Both the position numbers and the translations under genes were made by a program. The notes beneath the pieces are model-generated. The model had not been told where the DNA came from, did not search any database, and saw only the letters and a program-made list of their open reading frames with translations. From assembly GCA_020435885.1 (NCBI GenBank), contig JAGQYU010000109.1, positions 1 to 16,170 of the forward strand: DNA of 16,170 nt, written 5' to 3'. The stretch is from Flavobacteriaceae bacterium (GTDB lineage: Bacteria > Bacteroidota > Bacteroidia > Flavobacteriales > Flavobacteriaceae). Positions 7,368-13,846 of this stretch are shown here, in pieces (within the stretch, counting starts at the first letter, position 1; each line of letters begins with the position of its first letter).

Positions 7368-8294
7368 TTATTTTTCAGGAAGTTTTATATAATACACTTT
7401 ACGTGATTTATTGTTAAGTGTATTTTCCCGTAACCATGGGTTAAACGATTTTAATTCTCTATAATAGGTTCCGTATTTTTTTGCAAACAAAGCTATATTG
7501 GTAATCGCAGTATCAACTTTAACTTCATAGCTTTTAGGCATTGTGTACAGGTCTTCCTTTTCAAAATAAAAACCATATTTTGACGGATTGCTCAAAATTT
7601 CTTTAGCGGCCAATATTCTAAACACATAGCGCTCAGTCATTTCTCCGGCAATTACATCATAATAACTGGTAACTTTTTGTTCTTCTAGCCGTTGCTTTAA
7701 ACCATAATTACCGGCATGGTAAGCTCCGGCAGCTAATGTCCATGAACCTAATTGTTCTTTAGATTTTTTCAGATAACTACAAGCAGCACGGGTGGCTTTT
7801 TCAAGATGATAACGTTCATCAACATTATCATTTACTTCCAAACCGTTTTCTCTTCCGGCATCTTTCAACAATTGCCACATCCCTTTAGCACCGGCAGGCG
7901 AAGTAACATTCAGCAAATCACTTTCTATCACGGCTAGGTATTTAAAATCATCAGGAACTCCTTCCTTTTTTAAAATAGGTTCTATAATAGGGAAATATTT
8001 GTTGGCACGTTTTATCCACAACAATGCATTCGATTGCCAATAGGTGTTAACCAACAGTTCCCTGTCCATTCGTTCTTTAACATCAACTTTGTGTAAAGGC
8101 ACTTTTTCTCCAGCAAACTCCATAGAAGTTGGAACTTTCAACGCTTTGATGGTATAACCATCACTTGCATTTTGGACTTCTTTATTTATAAGAAGTTTAG
8201 AGTTTTCTTCAGGTACTTGTTGGGTAGCATTGATTAAAACTCCACTGGTTATTAGTAAAGCTAAAATGGCAAAAAGGAGAATGTTCTTTTTCAT
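7368..8294 (-). CDS. Lytic murein transglycosylase (SLT domain) with degenerate LysM-like tail
   Basis: A 308-residue exported enzyme that cuts the MurNAc-GlcNAc bond of peptidoglycan to leave 1,6-anhydro-MurNAc. An N-terminal signal or anchor segment (about 4-23) is followed by a linker, then the SLT/GH23 domain (about 99-230). This has catalytic Glu124 in YLAVIESDLLN, PAGAKGMWQLL (133-143) and AAGAYHAGNYG later in the domain, a MltD-like pattern. After it comes a segment (about 253-308) with NIALFAKKYGTYYRELKSFNPWL that looks like a weak LysM-like module. It starts 6 bases after rfbC and ends the mtaB operon; its stop abuts the stop of the flavoprotein gene on the other strand. Confidence 0.93.
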   Translation of the reverse strand: MKKNILLFAILALLITSGVLINATQQVPEENSKLLINKEVQNASDGYTIKALKVPTSMEFAGEKVPLHKVDVKERMDRELLVNTYWQSNALLWIKRANKYFPIIEPILKKEGVPDDFKYLAVIESDLLNVTSPAGAKGMWQLLKDAGRENGLEVNDNVDERYHLEKATRAACSYLKKSKEQLGSWTLAAGAYHAGNYGLKQRLEEQKVTSYYDVIAGEMTERYVFRILAAKEILSNPSKYGFYFEKEDLYTMPKSYEVKVDTAITNIALFAKKYGTYYRELKSFNPWLRENTLNNKSRKVYYIKLPEK

Positions 8295-8300
8295 AATTTT

Positions 8301-8840
8301 TTAGAAAGGAGATATAAAACTACTAAAATTTTTTGCATTGGCATCTTTTTCAGAGATGATAGGATCAGTTATTTCCCAATCAATCGCTAACGTTTCATCA
8401 CACCATAATAATGCTTCTTCTGAGTTTTTATTGTAATAATCAGAACATTTATAACTGAAAATAGTATTGTCTTCCAACACCAGAAAACCATGAGCAAACC
8501 CTTTAGGGACAAATAATTGCTGCTTATTGGCTGCTGAAAGAATACATTTGTAATGTTTTCCGTAAGTAGGTGAGTTTCTTCTAAGATCAACAGCAACATC
8601 TAACACACTTCCGGTAATTACTCTAATCAATTTAGCTTGTGTGTAAGGCGGATTTTGAAAATGAAGTCCCCTTAATACGCCTTTTTGTGAGAGTGATTCG
8701 TTGTCTTGAACAAAATCAATCTTCAAGAAAGCTTCCAGCTCTTTCTTTTTAAAACTTTCAAAGAAATATCCTCTGTTATCACTAAAAACAACGGGAGTTA
8801 TAAGAAGTAAATCTTTAATGGGGGTCTCTTCAATTTTCAT
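8301..8840 (-). CDS. rfbC: dTDP-4-dehydrorhamnose 3,5-epimerase
   Basis: Catalyses the third step of dTDP-L-rhamnose synthesis, epimerising C3 and C5 of the 4-keto sugar. The 179-residue cupin protein has the usual family length and motifs: NRGYFFESF (22-30), the GVLRGLHFQ motif (54-62) with catalytic His60, then Lys70, VPKGFAHGF (111-119) and Tyr130, matching the active-site residues of RmlC. No rfbA, rfbB or rfbD is in the window, so it is separated here from the rest of the pathway. Its neighbours are an alpha/beta hydrolase 12 bases upstream and a lytic transglycosylase 6 bases downstream. A related epimerase of another 6-deoxy sugar pathway is possible, but rfbC fits best. Confidence 0.93.
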   Translation of the reverse strand: MKIEETPIKDLLLITPVVFSDNRGYFFESFKKKELEAFLKIDFVQDNESLSQKGVLRGLHFQNPPYTQAKLIRVITGSVLDVAVDLRRNSPTYGKHYKCILSAANKQQLFVPKGFAHGFLVLEDNTIFSYKCSDYYNKNSEEALLWCDETLAIDWEITDPIISEKDANAKNFSSFISPF

Positions 8841-8852
8841 GGTTCGAATATA

Positions 8853-9506
8853 CTAAATTACTTCTTGCAACAAGTTAGAAATATGTTTTGCTTTGTTAAG
8901 GATCATAATGTGAGTACCACCCTCTATAACTTTACAATTAGTTACATTTTTTATAGGGAAAACTTCATCTTTATTGCCATGTATATGAACAACTTCCGGC
9001 AAGGGTTCGTCTTGTTTCCAATGTAAAATAGTGTGGACCGCCCATGGTAGATAATCTTTATCTCTCATAGACAGATATTTCTGATAAAGATCGACTCTCT
9101 TTTTTACAGTTTTGCCAAAAGCCATTTTAGAAAAATTTTCAATATTGGTGATGGCCTTTACCGGCAATAATTTGTAAGCTTTTGTTTTTTTTATAAGCCG
9201 CAATCTTTTCGGAAGTTCTTGAGTTGACTTGATACTCGAAATGATAATTGTCTTTTTAACAGTTAGTTGCTTGCTCATTTCCTGTACCATAACTCCTCCG
9301 AAAGAAACACCTACTAAAATAGGATCTTTATGTTCAATGTTGGCACACATGCGTTTTGCGTAATGTTCAACAGTTTCGTTTTTAGATTCAGGTACTAGCC
9401 AATCCAGATAGTGAATTTCAAATTTTTCTGATGGAACTTGAATGTATTCAAAAATGGAAGAACTGGCAGCCAACCCCGGAACAAAATAGATGTGATCTTT
9501 TTCCAT
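8853..9506 (-). CDS. Alpha/beta hydrolase, translationally coupled to mtaB
   Basis: A 217-residue alpha/beta-fold hydrolase of unknown substrate. The catalytic triad can be assigned: Ser68 in the GVSFG nucleophile elbow (66-70), Asp180 in HGNKDEVFP, and His199 in GGTHIMI. An oxyanion-hole segment, FVPGLAASS, lies near the N-terminus (8-16). No signal peptide is seen, so it should be cytosolic. I start it at ATG 9506 because that codon shares its A with the mtaB stop (TAATG, 9504-9508), a classic coupled arrangement. An upstream ATG at 9533 inside mtaB would add nine residues that do not look like the family. The substrate is not predictable from these motifs. Confidence 0.9.
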   Translation of the reverse strand: MEKDHIYFVPGLAASSSIFEYIQVPSEKFEIHYLDWLVPESKNETVEHYAKRMCANIEHKDPILVGVSFGGVMVQEMSKQLTVKKTIIISSIKSTQELPKRLRLIKKTKAYKLLPVKAITNIENFSKMAFGKTVKKRVDLYQKYLSMRDKDYLPWAVHTILHWKQDEPLPEVVHIHGNKDEVFPIKNVTNCKVIEGGTHIMILNKAKHISNLLQEVI

Positions 9507-10840
9507 TACAGTATAGCAGGTTCTTTTATCCAATCAAAACGTACCAAACCGTCAGTATCAATGTGGGTTAGTTTTACGTTGTGAAGTGTATTTACCAACT
9601 CCGGATTCCACGTAGTTTTCACTTTTACATAATTTTCCGTAAATCCGTAAATATATCCTTCTTTGTTTTCTCCTTCAAAGAGCACCGTTAGTTCATTGCC
9701 TAATTGGCCTTCATAAAAAGCTCTTCGTTTCTTTGCGGATAAGCCTCTGAGCATTTTACTGCGTTTATTTCTCACATTTTGAGGAACAACGCCGTCCATT
9801 AAAACCGCTTCTGTACTGGGTCTTTCTGAATAGGTAAATACGTGTAGATAAGAAATATCCAACTCATTGAGGTAGTTGTAGGTTTCTAAAAAATGCTCAT
9901 CTGTTTCTCCGGGAAAACCTACAATAACATCCACACCAATACAAGCATTGGGCATTATTTCTTTAATTTTTGAAACCCTGTCAGTATAAGTTTGACGAAG
10001 ATATCTTCTCTTCATTAATTTAAGAAGCTCATCACTACCGCTTTGAAGCGGAATGTGAAAATGCGGTACAAAACTGTTGGAGGTGGCCACAAAATCAATA
10101 GTTTCATCTTTTAGCAGATTTGGTTCAATGGAAGATATTCGTAAACGGCTGATGCCATTTACTTTATCCAATGCTTGAACCAGCTCAAAGAAAGTGTGTT
10201 CATGCTTTTTATTGCCAAATTCGCCTTTACCGTAATCGCCAATATTAACACCTGTCAACACAATTTCTTTGATGCCTTTTTCAGCAATTTCAGCAGCGTT
10301 TTTCAACACGTTTTCTAACGTATCGCTTCTAGAAATACCTCTGGCAAGGGGAATAGTACAATAGGTACACTTGTAATCACATCCATCTTGTACTTTTAAA
10401 AAAGCACGTGTTCTGTCTCCAATGGAATAACTGCCTTCATAAATGTTGGCTTCTTCTATTTCACAAGAATGTACTTCGCCAATTTCATTTTTTGAGAGGT
10501 CGTTAATATAATCTATTACTTTAAATTTTTCAGTAGCTCCTAGTACAAGGTCAACACCGTCAACTGCGGCAAGCTCTTCAGGTTTTAGCTGGGCATAGCA
10601 ACCAACTGCAATTAAAAATGCATTTTTATTCTTTTTTAAAGCACTCTTTACAATGGTTTTGAAGCGTTTATCAGCATTGTCAGTAACCGAGCATGTGTTA
10701 ATTACATAAATATCAGCTCTTTCTTCAAAATCAACACGTTGAAAGCCTTCATCAATAAAACTTCTGGCAATAGTAGAAGTTTCAGAAAAATTCAGCTTAC
10801 AGCCGAGTGTATAAAAAGCAACTTTTTTTTGTTGAACCAT
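9506..10840 (-). CDS. mtaB: tRNA (N6-threonylcarbamoyladenosine-37) methylthiotransferase MtaB
   Basis: A radical-SAM enzyme that adds a methylthio group to t6A37 to make ms2t6A in tRNAs reading ANN codons. The 444-residue protein has the three domains of the family in order. The first is the N-terminal MTTase domain with cluster ligands Cys14, Cys50 and Cys81. The second is the radical-SAM core with Cys154, Cys158 and Cys161 in CDYKCTYC, followed by the IPLARG loop. The third is a C-terminal TRAM-type domain (about 380-440). The TLGCKLNFSET start is typical of MtaB and unlike MiaB or RimO. I start it at ATG 10840; an ATG 20 codons upstream (10900) would run through the promoter and lies outside the family alignment. 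It is the first gene of the operon, coupled to the hydrolase gene. Confidence 0.96.
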   Translation of the reverse strand: MVQQKKVAFYTLGCKLNFSETSTIARSFIDEGFQRVDFEERADIYVINTCSVTDNADKRFKTIVKSALKKNKNAFLIAVGCYAQLKPEELAAVDGVDLVLGATEKFKVIDYINDLSKNEIGEVHSCEIEEANIYEGSYSIGDRTRAFLKVQDGCDYKCTYCTIPLARGISRSDTLENVLKNAAEIAEKGIKEIVLTGVNIGDYGKGEFGNKKHEHTFFELVQALDKVNGISRLRISSIEPNLLKDETIDFVATSNSFVPHFHIPLQSGSDELLKLMKRRYLRQTYTDRVSKIKEIMPNACIGVDVIVGFPGETDEHFLETYNYLNELDISYLHVFTYSERPSTEAVLMDGVVPQNVRNKRSKMLRGLSAKKRRAFYEGQLGNELTVLFEGENKEGYIYGFTENYVKVKTTWNPELVNTLHNVKLTHIDTDGLVRFDWIKEPAIL

Positions 10841-10860
10841 TGTAATATCTTTACGGATGG

Positions 10861-10890
10861 CAAATTTACAATAAAATACTATGATTGCAA
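10861..10890 (-). promoter_or_regulatory. Bacteroidota-type promoter for the mtaB operon
   Basis: Read on the minus strand, TTG (10890-10888), a 19-base spacer and TAAATTTG (10868-10861) match the consensus TTG-N17-23-TAnnTTTG exactly. The -7 element lies 20 bases before the mtaB start. The -33 element is inside the first codons of the divergent ABM gene (ATG at 10881). Confidence 0.72.
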
Positions 10891-11204
10891 CTACACCCAA
10901 TCTACCTTACTATGCTGTAATTTTTACTTCTGTTAGAACAGAAATTGATGAAAATTATGAAAAAATGGCTGAAAGAATGATTGAATTGGCTCAACTGCAA
11001 AAGGGTTTTTTGGGTGTTGAATCAGCTAGAAATGATATCGGTATAACAGTTTCTTATTGGGATAGATTAGAATCGATCAGTAATTGGAAACATAATTTAG
11101 AACATACAGAGGCTAGAGAGAAAGGCAGAAAATTGTGGTATAAAAAATTTACTGTAAGAATTTGTAAAGTTGAAAGAGTATATGATTTTGAGACGGAATT
11201 ATAG
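10881..11204 (+). CDS. Antibiotic biosynthesis monooxygenase (ABM) fold protein
   Basis: A 107-residue small cytosolic protein with the ABM ferredoxin-like fold: a strand YYAVIFTSVRT, a helix with YEKMAERMIELAQ, then GFLGVESARND, ITVSYWDRLESISNWKHN and a helix containing EHTEAREKGRKLWY. The pattern 'GFLG.ES', 'VSYW' and 'I..W..(N)..H' is typical of the family, which includes quinol monooxygenases and heme-degrading enzymes; many members have unknown roles. It is transcribed divergently from mtaB, with only 40 bases between the two ATGs. Its last six bases overlap the end of the opposing EEP gene. I cannot see a clear substrate or cofactor motif. Confidence 0.88.
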   Translation: MIATTPNLPYYAVIFTSVRTEIDENYEKMAERMIELAQLQKGFLGVESARNDIGITVSYWDRLESISNWKHNLEHTEAREKGRKLWYKKFTVRICKVERVYDFETEL

Positions 11205-12212
11205 TTCTATTTCAGCTATAATTGGCTGATGGTCAGATAATTTTACATCAAAAACAGTGTGATTATTTACTTTAATACCTTCATCAACTAAAATATAATC
11301 GATTCGTAAAGGAATATTATTAAAATTAAAAGTTCTTCCGAAACCTTTTCCGGCTTCCAAGAAAGTGTCAGTAAAACCTCCCTTGATATTTTTATATGCC
11401 CAGGAGTGTGAAGTATTGTTCATGTCACCAACCAAAATCTTTTTGTACTTACTTGTTTTTAAATGTTTTTGCAATGTATCTATTTGATCTTGTTGTATTT
11501 TGAATGATCTGTTTAACCTTTTTATTAATTTTTTAGATTCATTTGCTTCAAGATAATCTTTCTCAGGGTTCACGCCTAATGAAGCTAAATGAAAATTATA
11601 AACCCTTAATGTGTCTGTTCCTTTAACTATATCAACAAAAATTGTTCTGCTATCACTTCTTTTATATTCTAAATAACCTTTTTTGATGATGGGATATTTA
11701 GAATAGATAACAAGCCCACTCTGATTATTCCTAATAATATGATTGTAGTTAAAAGGATAATTTAAATTAAAATTATTTAATTTTCTATACTCTTGAATTG
11801 CAACTATATCCGGATGTAAACTTGTAATAAAAGAATCAATTTTTTTGTCAATGTCTTTGTCTTTGAGCCAGTTATATTTATTAAATTTTCTTACGTTATA
11901 CGAAAATACAGTTATACCATTTTTTGAAGTACTAGTTGTCGGATTGAATTTGTAAATACTAGGCTGAAAAAAATAACTAAATATTAATACAATAAGTGAT
12001 TGTAAGAACTGCTTTTTAAAACCTATAAGTATCCAATAGACTACAAAAAAAGCATTTATGAGTATAAAAACCGGAACAACTAAGCTCATTAAAGCTACAA
12101 CACCATAGGTTTGAGGTTCAAGATAAGGTAGGGCAAAAGAAACTACCAGTCCTATAGCAAAGACGGTATTAATGATAAACAGTATCTTATTGAATAATGT
12201 AAGCTTTTTCAT
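11199..12212 (-). CDS. Membrane-anchored endonuclease/exonuclease/phosphatase (EEP) family protein
   Basis: A 337-residue protein with three N-terminal hydrophobic segments (about 8-30, 36-61 and 68-82), then an EEP domain (about 99-337). The EEP active-site residues are all visible: Asn106 in FSYNVRKFN, Glu141 in DIVAIQE, His208 in YNFHLAS, Asp263 and Asn265 in VGDMNN, Asp305 in RIDYILVD, and Asp327-His328 in LSDHQP. The domain is Mg2+-dependent and cleaves phosphodiester or phosphomonoester bonds. The topology puts it on the membrane, probably facing the periplasm. Members of this type can be nucleases or lipid/inositol phosphatases, and the sequence does not decide. It is the last gene of the mutL operon, 1 base after a rhomboid gene, and its stop overlaps the convergent ABM gene. 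Confidence 0.92.
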   Translation of the reverse strand: MKKLTLFNKILFIINTVFAIGLVVSFALPYLEPQTYGVVALMSLVVPVFILINAFFVVYWILIGFKKQFLQSLIVLIFSYFFQPSIYKFNPTTSTSKNGITVFSYNVRKFNKYNWLKDKDIDKKIDSFITSLHPDIVAIQEYRKLNNFNLNYPFNYNHIIRNNQSGLVIYSKYPIIKKGYLEYKRSDSRTIFVDIVKGTDTLRVYNFHLASLGVNPEKDYLEANESKKLIKRLNRSFKIQQDQIDTLQKHLKTSKYKKILVGDMNNTSHSWAYKNIKGGFTDTFLEAGKGFGRTFNFNNIPLRIDYILVDEGIKVNNHTVFDVKLSDHQPIIAEIEL

Positions 12213-12213
12213 A

Positions 12214-13074
12214 TTATTTTTTACCTACTGAAAATAAAAAATCTTTTTCTTCTTTTGTAAGTGCATCGTAACCAGATTTGCTTATCTTATCTAGAATCTT
12301 ATCAATTTTTTGTTGCTGAGCATCATCTATTTTACTTCCTGCAACGGGTTGTTGCTTTTTATAAACGGTTTTTAAAGGCCTTTGTTTTTTTGACTTAAAA
12401 AAACTTGAAAAAGTACTTCTTTTTGATGATTTTTTGCCAGAACTGAAATAGGTAGTGAGTAACCACCCAGTTATAGCACCACCTAAATGTGATAAATGTC
12501 CTCCGGTATTATTTATAGGAATTTGCATAATGTCTAAAACAATTAACCCAACCGCAATATACCAAAGTTTAATAGCTCCGATAAAACGGAAATGCAAGGC
12601 ATAGTTAGGTATTTTAGTGGCAATTCCAATGACAATTGCTGTAACTCCTGCTGAAGCTCCAACAAGTGTTGTATTGGTGTTTTTAAGTGCAGGGAAATAA
12701 TTATAGCTTAAAATATAAACAACTCCCCCAGCTATAATTCCTGCAAAGTAATAGATCAGAAAATCTCTTTTGGAAAAGAAATCTAAAAAAAGATTTCCGA
12801 AATAATATAATATCAATAAGTTGAAGAGTATATGCCAAAAACCACCATGTAAAAAGCCATATGTAACAATTGTCCATGGTTTTACAATAAAGTCTTGAAA
12901 TGAGGTAGGTAGTGAAAACCAGTCAAAAATAGGGTTACCTTCAACTTGTATTAATGAAGCAATTGCCTCAATAACAAAAGTAAAAATAAACACAGCAATA
13001 GTAATATAGATGATACGTTCAACAATAGTGGCATAGTTGAATTTATATTGCAGTTTTTGAAAAAGGCTGTTCAT
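12214..13074 (-). CDS. Rhomboid family intramembrane serine protease (second of a tandem pair)
   Basis: A 286-residue protein with a six-helix rhomboid core. The catalytic serine is Ser141 in VGASAGVTA and the catalytic His is His196 in HLSHLGGA. The conserved His76/His81/Asn85 set (HGGFWHILFNLL) in the second helix is present. A hydrophilic, Lys/Ser-rich C-terminal tail (about 212-286) ends in a short helical segment, SGYDALTKEEKDFLF, which I recall as common in Bacteroidota rhomboids. It cleaves membrane protein segments; the substrates are not known. It starts 5 bases after the first rhomboid gene and is followed by the EEP gene after 1 base. Confidence 0.95.
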   Translation of the reverse strand: MNSLFQKLQYKFNYATIVERIIYITIAVFIFTFVIEAIASLIQVEGNPIFDWFSLPTSFQDFIVKPWTIVTYGFLHGGFWHILFNLLILYYFGNLFLDFFSKRDFLIYYFAGIIAGGVVYILSYNYFPALKNTNTTLVGASAGVTAIVIGIATKIPNYALHFRFIGAIKLWYIAVGLIVLDIMQIPINNTGGHLSHLGGAITGWLLTTYFSSGKKSSKRSTFSSFFKSKKQRPLKTVYKKQQPVAGSKIDDAQQQKIDKILDKISKSGYDALTKEEKDFLFSVGKK

Positions 13075-13079
13075 AACAG

Positions 13080-13832
13080 TTATTTATCCCAGCGTTTAAA
13101 TTGATTTTTCTTCCAATATAGCATAATCAAGAAGCCAACTAATGCACCGCCAACGTGTGCAAAATGAGCCACATTGCCACCGCCAAAAATTGAGTAACCC
13201 GTCAATCCGGATAATAAGTCCATTGCAATAAGTATAGGGATAAAATATTTAGCGGCTATGGGTACAGGAAAGAAAATAAGTGCCAATTTAGCCTCAGGGA
13301 ATTTCATTCCAAAAGCAACCAAAATACCATAAATGGCACCAGATGCACCTACGGCAGGCGTGTTAAATGTTTGATAGATACTAAGTAATTTGTCTTGCGA
13401 TACTTGCCCCAAAATACCATCAGTATTATATTGGCCTGTAGAAAGTAGATTTTTCAGCTCAGAACTTTTAGCTCCTAAATTAATGAGCTCATTATAAACA
13501 CTGTTAAACTGATAATAATTAACCAATGTGTAGATGAGCCCGGCACCAATTCCTGCGGAAAAATAGAAAAACAGAAATTTATTTCTACCCCAAATCTGCT
13601 CTAAAGGACTGCCAAACATCCATAAAGCCAACATATTAAAGGCAATATGCATAAACATATTTTGACTATGCATAAACATACTTGTTACAAATTGCCAATA
13701 ACCAAAATTTGGATTTTCAGGAAAGTGTAAAGCAAACAACTCCTGTAAATTTGGAAATACAAACTTAGTAACCAAATAAAGGAGGACATTTATGATGATA
13801 AGATGTTTAACGGTTTCGGTAATCCTGTTCAT
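13080..13832 (-). CDS. Rhomboid family intramembrane serine protease (first of a tandem pair)
   Basis: A 250-residue membrane protease of the rhomboid family. Catalytic Ser164 is in VGASGAIYG and catalytic His226 is in HFAHVGGA. Asn66 lies in HIAFNMLALWMFG, preceded by His55 and His62. A long hydrophilic insertion (about 107-157) separates the helices before the serine, which the second paralogue lacks. The C-terminus is a short basic tail. It begins 14 bases after mutL and precedes the second rhomboid by 5 bases. The two copies are clearly diverged and may have different substrates. Confidence 0.95.
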   Translation of the reverse strand: MNRITETVKHLIIINVLLYLVTKFVFPNLQELFALHFPENPNFGYWQFVTSMFMHSQNMFMHIAFNMLALWMFGSPLEQIWGRNKFLFFYFSAGIGAGLIYTLVNYYQFNSVYNELINLGAKSSELKNLLSTGQYNTDGILGQVSQDKLLSIYQTFNTPAVGASGAIYGILVAFGMKFPEAKLALIFFPVPIAAKYFIPILIAMDLLSGLTGYSIFGGGNVAHFAHVGGALVGFLIMLYWKKNQFKRWDK

Positions 13833-13846
13833 TAATCAAACGGGTT

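Noticed and set aside
9507..9533. Upstream ATG adding nine residues to the alpha/beta hydrolase
   Set aside because: The downstream ATG makes a TAATG overlap with the mtaB stop and starts directly at the first beta strand of the fold.
10841..10900. 20-residue N-terminal extension of MtaB
   Set aside because: It runs through a consensus promoter and precedes the conserved VAFYTLGCKLN start.
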